Below, one piece after another: positions 9,398-18,400 of a DNA stretch of 64,000 bases. Numbering within the stretch: position 1 is the stretch's first letter; the number at the start of each line of letters is the position of its first letter. The notes beneath the pieces were generated by a model. The model was given only the letters and a program-made list of their open reading frames with translations. It was not told where the DNA came from and searched no databases. The DNA is from Methylobacterium aquaticum (GTDB lineage: Bacteria; Pseudomonadota; Alphaproteobacteria; Rhizobiales; Beijerinckiaceae), in assembly GCF_016804325.1 (NCBI RefSeq), contig NZ_CP043627.1, positions 5,716,001-5,780,000 on the forward strand, written 5' to 3'. Position numbers and translations under genes: made by a program.

Positions 9398-11068
9398 GTG
9401 AGCGAAGACGATCGGGCCGGAGCGCCGGAGCCGGAAGCCAGCCATTCCGCGGAGGCGCCGTCGCTGGCGCATCTCAAATCCGCGACGATCCGCGAGCCCG
9501 GTCTCGACGACCGCGGCAGCGTGTTCTTCGCGGCGATCGAGATGACCCGGATGCCGATGATCCTGACCGATCCCCGGCGGCCCGACAACCCGATCGTGTT
9601 CGCCAACCGGGCGTTCCAGGACCTCACCGGCTACACGCAGGCCGAGCTGGTCGGCCGCAACTGCCGCTTCCTCCAGGGGCCGGAGACCAGCCGCGAGACC
9701 GTCGCCGAGCTGCGCCAGGCGGTCGAGGAGCGCCGGGCGATCGCGACCGAGATCCTGAACTACAAGCGCGACGGCTCGCCGTTCTGGAACGGCATCTTCA
9801 TCGGCCCGGTCTTCGACGAGGCCGGGGAGATCGTGTATTTCTTCGCCTCGCAGCTCGACGTGACCCGGCGCCGGGTGTCGGAGCAGGCGTTCCGCCAGGC
9901 CCAGAAGATGGAGGCGATCGGCCAGCTCACCGCCGGCCTCGCCCACGACTTCAACAACCTGCTCCAGGTCGTCTCCGGCAACCTCGAACTGGCGCGCAAC
10001 TCCGTCACCCACGAGCGGGCCCAGCGCCAGCTCGCCAACGCCGCCGCGGCGGCGGAACGCGGCGCCAAGCTGACGAAGCAGCTCCTGTCCTTCGCCCGCA
10101 AGGCGCGCCTGGAGCCGCGCTCGCTCAACCTCAACGCCCTGGTGCTGGCCTTCGCCGAGGTCGCGGAGAGCACGCTCGGCAGCACCGTCTCGGTGCGCCT
10201 CGACCTGACGCCGCGGCTGCCGGCGGTCACGCTCGACCGCACCAACCTCGAGATGGCGCTCCTCAACGTGCTCATCAACGCCCGCGACGCGATGCCGAAG
10301 GGCGGCACGGTGACGATCTCGACCGGGACGATCCATCTCAACGGCAACGGCAAGGCCCGCAACCTGCCGCCGGGCGACTACGTGGCGCTCCGGGTGCGCG
10401 ACGAGGGGGAGGGGATGCCCCCCCACGTGGCCGAGCGGGCGACCGAGCCGTTCTTCTCCACCAAGGGCCCCGACAAGGGAACCGGCCTCGGCCTCGCCAT
10501 GGCGCACGGCTTCGTGCAGCAATCCCGCGGCCGGCTGGAGATCGAGAGCCGGCCGCACGAGAACGGCGCCGGCGGCACCGTCATCACGATGCTGTTTCCC
10601 TGCGGGAGCGCCGCCGCCGTCGAGGAGGAGCCCGCCGAGCGCAAGGCGGTGCTGCGGCGCGGCGACGAGACCGTGCTGGTGGTCGAGGACAGCGACGACG
10701 TGCGGGCGCTCGCCCGCGAATACCTCGAGAGCCTGGGCTACCAGGTGCTCGCCGCCCGCAACGGCGAGGAGGCCTTGGGCGTCCTGGAGCGCGAGGAGCG
10801 GATCGACCTCCTGTTCTCCGACATCGTGATGCCGGGCGGGGTCAACGGGCTGGTCCTGGCCAAGCGGGCCCAGTCGATGCGGCCCGACCTGCCGGTGCTG
10901 CTGACCACCGGCTACAACGAGGACCTGGTGGCGGAGGGGCCCGCCACCCCGACCATGGACGTGCTCGGCAAGCCCTACCGCAAGGCCGAGCTCGCCGACC
11001 GGATCCGCTCCGCCCTCGACCGCGGCGCCAAGCCGATGCCGGCCCCGGGCGACCCGCATCACGGCTGA
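9398..11068 (+). CDS. LOV-domain hybrid histidine kinase (predicted blue-light sensor)
   Basis: A 556-residue soluble kinase. The LOV domain contains GRNCRFLQ with the photoactive cysteine (residue 89 from this start), preceded by IVFANRAFQDLTGY, so flavin-adduct photochemistry is predicted. Next come a HisKA-like domain with LAHDFNNLLQ, a HATPase domain (NVLINARDAMP, DEGEGMP, GTGLGLAMAHGF), and a C-terminal receiver (VLVVEDSDDVRA, FSDIVMPGGVNG, KPYRKAEL). I chose GTG at 9398 over an in-frame TTG 20 codons upstream, which lacks a ribosome site; the choice is not certain. No photosynthesis or carotenoid genes are adjacent to indicate the output. Confidence 0.9.
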   Translation: MSEDDRAGAPEPEASHSAEAPSLAHLKSATIREPGLDDRGSVFFAAIEMTRMPMILTDPRRPDNPIVFANRAFQDLTGYTQAELVGRNCRFLQGPETSRETVAELRQAVEERRAIATEILNYKRDGSPFWNGIFIGPVFDEAGEIVYFFASQLDVTRRRVSEQAFRQAQKMEAIGQLTAGLAHDFNNLLQVVSGNLELARNSVTHERAQRQLANAAAAAERGAKLTKQLLSFARKARLEPRSLNLNALVLAFAEVAESTLGSTVSVRLDLTPRLPAVTLDRTNLEMALLNVLINARDAMPKGGTVTISTGTIHLNGNGKARNLPPGDYVALRVRDEGEGMPPHVAERATEPFFSTKGPDKGTGLGLAMAHGFVQQSRGRLEIESRPHENGAGGTVITMLFPCGSAAAVEEEPAERKAVLRRGDETVLVVEDSDDVRALAREYLESLGYQVLAARNGEEALGVLEREERIDLLFSDIVMPGGVNGLVLAKRAQSMRPDLPVLLTTGYNEDLVAEGPATPTMDVLGKPYRKAELADRIRSALDRGAKPMPAPGDPHHG

Positions 11069-11166
11069 GGATCGCGTCCGGGTCTCGCCGCAGGGCGGGC
11101 CGTGTCGTCACTTTGCCGACATGGATGATGCGCCAGAACGGCCGCGCCGTTCCCCGCGAGGATTCC

Positions 11167-12537
11167 ATGCCGCGCCGTTCGCTTCTCGTCGTCACGCTGC
11201 TCATGTCGGGCGTCTCCGCCGTCCTGGCGCAGGCCCCGCAGGCCCCGCCTGCGCCCCGATCCTTTCCGGCGGCCCTTGCCGGCCACGCCCTTCTGCCGGC
11301 CGACGGCGTCGCGCCGCTGCCGGCGGATGTGCCCAGGGACCTCGCCACGCCGGGCAAGTTCACCACCGGCCGCCGGGTCGAGGCGGTCGGCACGGTCGAG
11401 GCGCAGTCGATGGGCCGCGCCACCAGCATGAAGCTGCCCCTGCGCGGCCAGCCGCTCCAGGGCCATTCCGGCATCAAGCACATGCCGGACGGCACCTACT
11501 GGGTGCTCACCGATAACGGCTTCGGCACCAAGGCGAACTCGCCCGACGCGATGCTGTACCTCAACCGTTACCGGATCGACTTCGGGACGGGCGGCGTCGA
11601 GCGGCTGGAGACGATCTACCTGCGCGATCCCGACCGGAAGGTGCCGTTCCGCATCGCCAACGAGGCGACGGAGAGCCGCTACCTCACCGGCAGCGACTTC
11701 GACCCCGAGAGCTTCCAGTTCGTCGGCGACCACATCTGGATCGGCGACGAGTTCGGACCGTTCCTGATCAAGGCCGACCGCAAGGGCAAGATCGAGGCGG
11801 TGGTCGATACCCAGGCTTCGGGCAAGCCCGTCCGCTCCCCCGACAATCCGGCGGTGACGACGCCCGCCGCGCCCGGCGGCGCGGTGGTCTTCAACGCCCG
11901 TCGCTCCAAGGGCTTCGAGGGCATGGCCGCCTCGCCCGACGGCAGCCGGCTCTACGCGCTTCTCGAAGGTCCGCTCTGGGACGCCGACGCCAAGGCGTTC
12001 GAGACGCAGGACGGCCGCACGGTCCTGCGGATCCTGGAATTCGACACCAAGGCCGAGACCTGGACCGGCCGGTCCTGGTTCTATCCGCTCGAGCAGGCCG
12101 GCAACGCCATCGGCGACTTCAACCTGATCGACGGCACGACCGGCCTCGTCATCGAGCGCGACGACGGCGAGGGCACCGCTGACCGGGCCTGCCCGGCGGG
12201 ACAGAAGGGGCCGGACTGCTTCTCGGTGCCGGCCCGGTTCAAGCGCGTCTACAAGATCGAGATGACCGACGGAAACCAGGGCGGTCCGGTCCGCAAGATC
12301 GGCTTCGTCGACCTGATGCGCATCGCCGACCCGGCCGGAAAGGCGCGCAAGCCCCTCACCGACGGCGCGCTCGCGATGCCGTTCTGGACGATCGAGAACG
12401 TCGACAAGGTGGACGACACCCACATCGTCGTCGGCAACGACAACAACCTGCCGTTCTCGGCGAGCCGCGACCCGCATCGGGTGGACGACAACGAGTTCGT
12501 GCTGCTGGAGGTGGGGGAGTTCCTGAAGGCGAAATAG
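11167..12537 (+). CDS. secreted esterase-like-activity-of-phytase family protein
   Basis: A 456-residue periplasmic or secreted protein with a clear signal peptide (MPRRSLLVVTLLMSGVSAVLAQA). The body matches the beta-propeller-like phytase/esterase family: HSGIKHMPDGTYWVLTDNGFGTK near the N-terminus, FDPESFQFVGDHIWIGDEFGPFLIKAD in the middle, GFEGMAASPDGSRLYALLEG, and a C-terminal VVGNDNNLPFSASR block. These proteins are annotated for phosphoester hydrolysis, but activity is unproven for most members. A GAGG ribosome site precedes the ATG. It lies 98 bases after the LOV kinase on the same strand. Confidence 0.85.
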   Translation: MPRRSLLVVTLLMSGVSAVLAQAPQAPPAPRSFPAALAGHALLPADGVAPLPADVPRDLATPGKFTTGRRVEAVGTVEAQSMGRATSMKLPLRGQPLQGHSGIKHMPDGTYWVLTDNGFGTKANSPDAMLYLNRYRIDFGTGGVERLETIYLRDPDRKVPFRIANEATESRYLTGSDFDPESFQFVGDHIWIGDEFGPFLIKADRKGKIEAVVDTQASGKPVRSPDNPAVTTPAAPGGAVVFNARRSKGFEGMAASPDGSRLYALLEGPLWDADAKAFETQDGRTVLRILEFDTKAETWTGRSWFYPLEQAGNAIGDFNLIDGTTGLVIERDDGEGTADRACPAGQKGPDCFSVPARFKRVYKIEMTDGNQGGPVRKIGFVDLMRIADPAGKARKPLTDGALAMPFWTIENVDKVDDTHIVVGNDNNLPFSASRDPHRVDDNEFVLLEVGEFLKAK

Positions 12538-12543
12538 GAACGG

Positions 12544-12575
12544 GCGCCCCGCATCCCGGGTGAGGTGCGGGGCGC
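12544..12575. terminator. bidirectional hairpin between convergent genes
   Basis: A perfect 10-bp stem (GCGCCCCGCA/TGCGGGGCGC) with a 12-base loop, located between the phytase-like gene and the convergent DUF333 gene. There is no T run on either side, so it may act with Rho or only protect 3' ends. Confidence 0.5.
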
Positions 12576-12598
12576 TCGACCGAAGGCTCGATCCGCGT

Positions 12599-12991
12599 TC
12601 AGCGCGATGGCCGTTGCGAGCCGCGGAACAGCGTCCACTCCTCGACGACGCGCCCGTCGGGCAGGTGGCAGAAACCGGCCGTTCCTTGCCGATTCCGGCG
12701 CGTCTCGAGGCTCCCGCCGACCGATTCGCAATACACCGACGCGGGATTTCCGGCGCCTCCGACGAGCTTCTTCCGGTTCGCGCTGCGGAACAGCTTCCAT
12801 TCCTCGACGACGCGCCCGTCGGGCAGATGGCAGAGGCCGACCGTTCCCTGCCGACCCTCACGCATCTCGAGGCTCCCGCCGACCGATTCGCAATAGGCCG
12901 AGGCCGGGTTGCCCATGGCCCAGGCCTGGGGCGCACCGGCGGCGACGGTGAGCAGGGCGGCGGCGATCAGTGACCTCACGGCTTTCTCCAT
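12599..12991 (-). CDS. secreted protein with two tandem DUF333 repeats
   Basis: A 130-residue protein with a signal peptide (ending APQAWA) and two copies of a roughly 43-residue unit. Each starts GNPAS.YCESVGGSLE, passes through a GLCHLPDG or GFCHLPDG block and ends VVEEW.LFR. Each repeat has two cysteines, probably forming one disulfide. DUF333 (the YoaF/putative hemolysin group) usually occurs as one or two copies in small envelope proteins of unknown function. The repeats are about 80 percent identical by eye, indicating a fairly recent internal duplication. Confidence 0.85.
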   Translation of the reverse strand: MEKAVRSLIAAALLTVAAGAPQAWAMGNPASAYCESVGGSLEMREGRQGTVGLCHLPDGRVVEEWKLFRSANRKKLVGGAGNPASVYCESVGGSLETRRNRQGTAGFCHLPDGRVVEEWTLFRGSQRPSR

Positions 12992-13182
12992 GTCCCCGGG
13001 GCGCTGCCCCGTGTCCGAGGAAGACTAGGCCGATGCGATGAACCGGCGGTGACGCTGGGGCATCCCGTCGGTCCGGTGCTCCGGCCTTGCCGCCTGGGAC
13101 GGCGCCCGATCGCGCCGCGACCGGACGCGGGAGGTCGGTCGTCCGGCAGGGTCCTCGGGACAGGGGCCTCGGGACCGGCGCC

Positions 13183-14256
13183 TCACGCCGAGCGCGCCAG
13201 CTCCGCCGCATCGCGCCCGACGACGTCCGCCAGGCTCCGCAGCCCCTCCGCCTCGATCCGGCGCACCAGCCCGGCCTTGATCTCCTCGACCAGGCCCGGG
13301 CCGGCATAGACCAGCGCCGAGTAGAGCTGCACCAGGCTCGCGCCGGCCCGGATCTTGGTCCAGGCGGCCTCCGCCGAATCGATCCCGCCGACGCCGATCA
13401 GCGGCAGCGCGGTTCCGACCCGCAGGGACGTCTCGGCAAGCAGGCGGGTCGAGGGCGAGAAGAGCGGCCGGCCGGACAGGCCGCCGGTCTCTCCCTTGGC
13501 CGCCCCCGCGAGGCTCGCCGGCCGGGCCACGGTGGTGTTGGAGACGACGAGCGCGTCGACGCCGCGGCGGCGCGCGGTGGCGGTCATCGCGTCGAGGCCG
13601 TCGAGGCTGATGTCCGGGGCGATCTTGAGCAGGACGGCGGTGCCGGCATCCGCTTCGTTACGGGCCGCGACCACCCGGGCGAGGAGGTCGTCGAGGAACG
13701 CCTCGCCCTGGAGGTCGCGCAGGCCCGGCGTGTTGGGCGAGGAGACGTTGACGGTGATGAAGTCGACGAGCCCCGCGAGGCCCCGCGTGCAGGCGACGTA
13801 ATCGGCGATGCGGTCGGTCGCCTCCTTGTTCGCCCCGATATTGACCCCGACGATGCCCGGCCGGCCGCGGCGGGCCTCGAGGCGGGCGCGCACCACGGCC
13901 AGACCCTCGCTGTTGAGGCCGAACCGGTTGATCACCGCCCCGTCCTCCGGCAGCCGGAAGACCCGCGGGCGCGGGTTGCCCGGCTGGGCCTGCGGCACCA
14001 CCCCGCCGACCTCGACGAAACCGAAGCCGAGCCCGAGCAGCGCGTCCGGCGCCCGCGCGCCCTTGTCGAACCCCGCCGCCAGCCCGACGGGATTGGGGAA
14101 GCGGCGCGATAGGACGGTCACGCCGAGGCGCGGGTCGTCGGCGGGCGGGCGGCGCACGGGAAGGCGCGCGAGGGCCCCCATGGTCAGGCCGTGGGCGGTC
14201 TCGGCATCGAGGGCCTGCAGCACGGGGCGGACGAGCGGGAAAACGGCCGAGAGCAC
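13183..14256 (-). CDS. pyrD: dihydroorotate dehydrogenase (quinone), class 2
   Basis: A 357-residue membrane-associated flavoenzyme oxidising dihydroorotate to orotate with quinone, the fourth step of pyrimidine synthesis. The N-terminal amphipathic region ([20 protein letters not shown]) is the class 2 membrane extension. [34 protein letters not shown] (catalytic Ser block), LLKIAPD and PLIGVGGI are all present. GTG at 14256 follows AGGAGG at good spacing; a TTG two codons upstream is too close to that site. It begins 2 bases after the DUF952 stop. Confidence 0.95.
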   Translation of the reverse strand: MLSAVFPLVRPVLQALDAETAHGLTMGALARLPVRRPPADDPRLGVTVLSRRFPNPVGLAAGFDKGARAPDALLGLGFGFVEVGGVVPQAQPGNPRPRVFRLPEDGAVINRFGLNSEGLAVVRARLEARRGRPGIVGVNIGANKEATDRIADYVACTRGLAGLVDFITVNVSSPNTPGLRDLQGEAFLDDLLARVVAARNEADAGTAVLLKIAPDISLDGLDAMTATARRRGVDALVVSNTTVARPASLAGAAKGETGGLSGRPLFSPSTRLLAETSLRVGTALPLIGVGGIDSAEAAWTKIRAGASLVQLYSALVYAGPGLVEEIKAGLVRRIEAEGLRSLADVVGRDAAELARSA

Positions 14257-14258
14257 GA

Positions 14259-14605
14259 TCAACCTCCTGCCAGATCCGGGAAGACATGGACGCCGTCCGC
14301 CCCGAGCGGCAGCGCCGCGACGTGCCGGACGGCGGAGAGCGGCAGCGGGCCGTAGAGATGCGGGAACAGGGCGCCGCCGCGGGACGGCTCGTAGCGCAGG
14401 GCCTTCCCCAATGCCTCCCCGTCGATCGCGATCAGGAGTAGGTCGTCCTGCCCGGCGAAGTGCCTGGCGGCGGTCTCGGGGCCTGCGCGGCGGTCGAGAA
14501 GTGGATGAAGCCGTCCGCCAGGTCGACGGGGGAGCCGTCGAACCGGCCGGCCGCCTCGGCGTCGCGCCACAGGGCGGCCGGGCAAATCTTGTAGATCAGG
14601 GTCAT
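14259..14605 (-). pseudogene. DUF952 family protein, frameshifted
   Basis: A small protein of the DUF952 family (glutathione S-transferase-like annotation in some databases, function unknown). The N-terminal half [20 protein letters not shown]...[11 protein letters not shown] and the C-terminal half [19 protein letters not shown]...[23 protein letters not shown] lie in different frames. They join at a run of four G (14478-14481 on the plus strand). One added base restores a continuous 115-residue protein of normal length. The DUF952-pyrD pair is conserved in Rhizobiales, arguing that the gene is functional in nature and the sequence is one base short. Confidence 0.8.
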
Positions 14606-14727
14606 GGGTGGATCGGGGTCCTGGATGGATCGGGGTCCTGGGTCGATCGGGGGCCTGGGCGCCGCTTGCCGCTCCGGCGTGGTCGAGGGCGAGCGATAGC
14701 GGGCCCGGGATGGACCGGCAACGCCCG

Positions 14728-14779
14728 TTGCCTTTCGGTGAGGGTTGGGTACTTTACATTTGTTAGTTCGGTGGTGAAC
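14728..14779 (+). promoter_or_regulatory. possible promoter and operator of the S24-type regulator
   Basis: TTGCCT and TACTTT with a 16-base spacer could form a promoter. Immediately downstream is the inverted repeat GTTC-N6-GAAC (14766-14779), placed where a repressor would block the start of transcription. The half-site GTTC also occurs in alphaproteobacterial LexA boxes, but there it is a direct repeat. Autoregulation is an inference. Confidence 0.35.
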
Positions 14780-14806
14780 ACCGCCCCGCGTCGAGCCAGG
14801 TCTTCC

Positions 14807-15433
14807 ATGCTGTCCCACGAGCGGATCTGGTCCGCGATCGATCACCTCGCCGAACGCAACAACCTGACCGCCTCGGGCCTTGCCAAGCGCGCGGGGCTCG
14901 ACGCGACGAGCTTCAACCGCTCGAAGCGGGTGAGCCCGGACGGGCGCAAGCGCTGGCCCTCGACCGAATCGGTCGCCAAGATCCTGGCGGCCACCGGCGC
15001 CACCCTCGACGATTTCCTGCGCCTGATCGAGCCGCGACACCCGGACGCCCGCATCGCGGTGCCGCTGTTCGGCAGCGAGAGCGCGGCCGTCCAGCTCGGC
15101 CCCAACGGCCTGCCGGGCAACGGCAGCGTGATCGAGGAGGTGGCGCTGCCGGGCCTCGGGCCGGACCGCTGCTTTGCCATCGAGGTGCGGAACGGCATCC
15201 TGGCACCGCTCTACCGGGACGGCGACGTGCTGGTGGTCTCCCCCACCGCGGCGATCCGCCGGGGCGACCGGGTGATGACCTGCCTGGATGGCGGCAACAT
15301 CCTGGTCGCCGAATTGAGGCGGCGCACTCCCCGGGCGGCCGAGCTCAGCGGGACGGTTCCCGGCGATCCGGACCGGATCGTGCCGACCTCCGAGATCACC
15401 TGGATGGCCCGGGTGATGTGGGTCCGGCACTGA
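14807..15433 (+). CDS. HTH regulator with degenerate S24/LexA-like peptidase domain
   Basis: A 208-residue protein with an N-terminal helix-turn-helix (NLTASGLAKRAGLDATSFNRSKRV, about residues 19-42) and a C-terminal S24 fold (PLYRDGDVLVVSPTAAIRRGDRVM). In active family members the nucleophile lies in a G-D-S-M-x-P block and the general base Lys precedes ELRRRT. Here the corresponding residues are Ile131 (within RNGILAPLYRDGD) and Ala168 (ILVAELRRRT), so self-cleavage should be impossible. It probably acts as a dimeric repressor. Similar HTH-S24 regulators are widespread in Methylobacterium with unknown targets. Confidence 0.8.
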   Translation: MLSHERIWSAIDHLAERNNLTASGLAKRAGLDATSFNRSKRVSPDGRKRWPSTESVAKILAATGATLDDFLRLIEPRHPDARIAVPLFGSESAAVQLGPNGLPGNGSVIEEVALPGLGPDRCFAIEVRNGILAPLYRDGDVLVVSPTAAIRRGDRVMTCLDGGNILVAELRRRTPRAAELSGTVPGDPDRIVPTSEITWMARVMWVRH

Positions 15434-15439
15434 CCCGAT

Positions 15440-18400
15440 CTACTCCGCGGCCGCCCTCTGGTCGCGCCACCGGGTCAGCAGGGCGCGCAACGCGGCCGGC
15501 TTGAGCGGCTTGCTCAGGACCTGGACCCGCTGGGCGCCCGCCGCGTCGCGCACGTCCGGCGAGCGGTCGGCGGTGAGGAGCACCGCCGGGATGTCGGCGG
15601 CGAGCGCCGCCCGCAGGCCGGCGATCAGGTCGAGGCCGGTGCCCTGGTCGAGGTGGTAATCGGCCACGATCACGTCGGGGCGGACCTGCCCGCCGAGCAC
15701 CAGGGCCAGGGCCTCGCTGAGCGAGCCGGCGGTGTGGAGGGCGCAGCCCCAGCTTCCGACGAGCACCCGCATCCCGTCGACGATCGCCGGCTCGTTGTCG
15801 ACCGCCAGCACCGTCAATCCGGCGAGCGGCACGGTGGCGGGGCGCGGCGCCTCGCCCTGGATCTCGACCACCGGCCGCAACGGGGCGCCCGGCACGGCGA
15901 CGGAGAAGGCCGAGCCGCGGCCGGATTGCGAGGCGAGGCTCACAGGGTGGTCGAGGAGCCGCGCGGTGCGGTCGACGATCGACAGGCCGAGGCCGAGGCC
16001 GCGGGCGACCCGCGCGCCCTGGTCGAGGCGCTGGAACTCGCGGAAGACCAGCTTCTGCTGCGCCGCCGGGATGCCGAGCCCGGTATCCAGCACCATCAGC
16101 ACCACCCGGTCGCCGCGGCGCCGCGCGCCGACGAGCACGCGTCCTTTCGGCGTGTACTTGATGGCGTTCGAGACCAGGTTGTGCAGGAGCCGGCGCAGCA
16201 ATTGCCGGTCGGAGCGCAACGCCAGGGACGAGGGCATCACCGTGAGCCTCAGGCCCTTCTCCTGCGCCATCGGGCCGAATTCGCGCTGGACCTGGCGGAA
16301 GAGCTCGGAGACCCGCACGATCGAGAGCTGCGGCTGCAACGCCCCGGTATCGAGGCGCGAGATCTCGAGGAGCGCCGTCAGGATCTCCTCGACGGCGTCG
16401 AGGGAGGCGTCGACGTTCTCGGCCAGCGTCGGGTCGGTGCAGCGGTCGCGCTCCACCAGGGCGCTGGCATAGAGCCGGGCGGCGTTGAGCGGCTGGAGGA
16501 TGTCGTGGCTGGCCGCCGCCAGGAAGCGGGTCTTCGAGGCGTTCGCCTCCTCGGCCTCGGCCTTGGCGCGGGTCAGCGCGGCGTTCAGCCGGGTCAGCTC
16601 CTCGGTGCGCTCGCGCACCCGCGACTCCAGCTCCTCGTTGAGGCGGGTGCGGGCCTCCTCGGCGGCGACCGAATCGGTCACGTCGGTATAGGTCGCGACC
16701 ACGCCGCCATTGGGCAGGAGGTTGGCGCGGATCTCGATCACCCGGCCGCTCGGATGCAGGCGCAGGCGCTGCGGCCCGGATTCGAGCCGGAAGGCGGCGA
16801 TGCGCTCACGCACCAGGGTGTCGGCGTCCCGCGCCCCGTAGGCGCCCCGGCCGGCATTGAAGCGCACGATCGCCTCGAGCCCGATGCCGGTCTGGATCAT
16901 GTCGGGGGGCAGGTCGTAGAGGTCGGCGAAGGCCCGGTTCCAGACGATCAGCTTCATCTCGCGGTCGAAGACCGTGATGCCCTGCTTGGCGTGGTCGAGC
17001 CCGTGCTGGAGGATGTCGCGGCTGTACTGGAACGCCGCCGAGGCGTCGTCGAGGAGCTTGAGCGCCGCCTTGGGCGAGACGTTGCGCCGGCGCAGGAGCA
17101 GCGACAGGGCGAGCCTGGCCGAGGAGGCGCCGATCGCCGAGGCTAGCAGGTGCTCAGCATGGCGCAGTTCGGGCAGGCCCGCCACCGCGTCGTCCCGCGG
17201 GGGCCCGCTTCCCTGGCCCTGCGCGAAGTCCTCGAAGGCCCGCACCGCCCGCTCCTCGCCGAGGAAGCGGGCCACCGTGGCGCGCAACTCGCCCAGGGTA
17301 ACGGCGCTGCGGAACAGCCGGAAGCTCGGCGTGCCCGGCCCCGCCTGGTGCCCGAAGGCCTCGGCCTGCAGGCGCTCGATCGCGCTCGGCCCGCGCAGCA
17401 GCGAGAAGCCGACATAGGCCAGCGTGTTGAGGCCGAGGCTCCACAGCGTGCCGTGGACGAGGCGGGGGAAGTCGTCGAGACCCATCAGGGCCGTCGGGCT
17501 CAAGGATTCGATGCCGAACGGCCCGTCCGCGATCAGCGAGGCGCCCCAGCCGTCCCCGGTGACGAGGCTCGGCAGCAGCAGGGTGTAGAGCCAGACCGCG
17601 AAGCCGACGGTGAGCCCCGCGGCGGCGCCCAATCCCGTGCCGCGGCCCCAGTAGAGCGCGCCGATGAAGGCCGGGGCGATCTGGGCCACCGCCGCGAAGG
17701 ACAGGAGCCCGATCGAGGCGAGCGCCACCTCGCCGGCGACCCGCGAATAGGCATAGGCCACCAGCACCACCGCGACGATGGCGATGCGGCGTACCACCAG
17801 CACGTAGCCGCCGAGATCCGGGGAGGCGGGCTCGGGCGACGGCACCGCGCCGGCCACGAGGTTGCGCCGGCGCAGGGCCACCGGGATGACGAGGTGGTTC
17901 GAGATCATGATGGCGACGGCGACCGATTCGACGATCACCATCGCGGTCGCCGCCGAGAGGCCGCCGATGAAGGCGACCAGCGCGATGCCGTCGGCCCGCT
18001 CGTGCAGGGGAAGTGCCAGCACGGTCATGTCGCGCTGCACCGTCCCCTCCGGGAACAGGGCGAGGCCGGCGAGCGCCAGCGGCACCACGAACAGGTTGAT
18101 GAGCACGAGGTAGAGCGGGAAGGTCCAGGCCGACCGCCCGACATCGGCGACCGCGCGGTTCTCCACCACCGCCATGTGGAACTGACGCGGCAGCAGCAGC
18201 ACGGCCGCCGCCGAGAGCAGGGTCTGGACGATCAGCGTCGAGGGACCCGAGCTCTGGCCGGCGAGCGTTCCGAGGCCGTGCACCGCGCTCGAGGCTTCCG
18301 GCAGGTCGCGCAGCATCCAGCCGACCACGAAGCCGCCGACGGTGAGGAAGGCGATGAGCTTGACGAGGGATTCGAGCGCCACCGCCAGCGTCAGCCCGTC

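Noticed and set aside
8900..11062. A 720-codon minus-strand open frame opposite the LOV kinase
   Set aside because: It runs through the two tRNA genes and has no domain content. The plus strand encodes a complete kinase.
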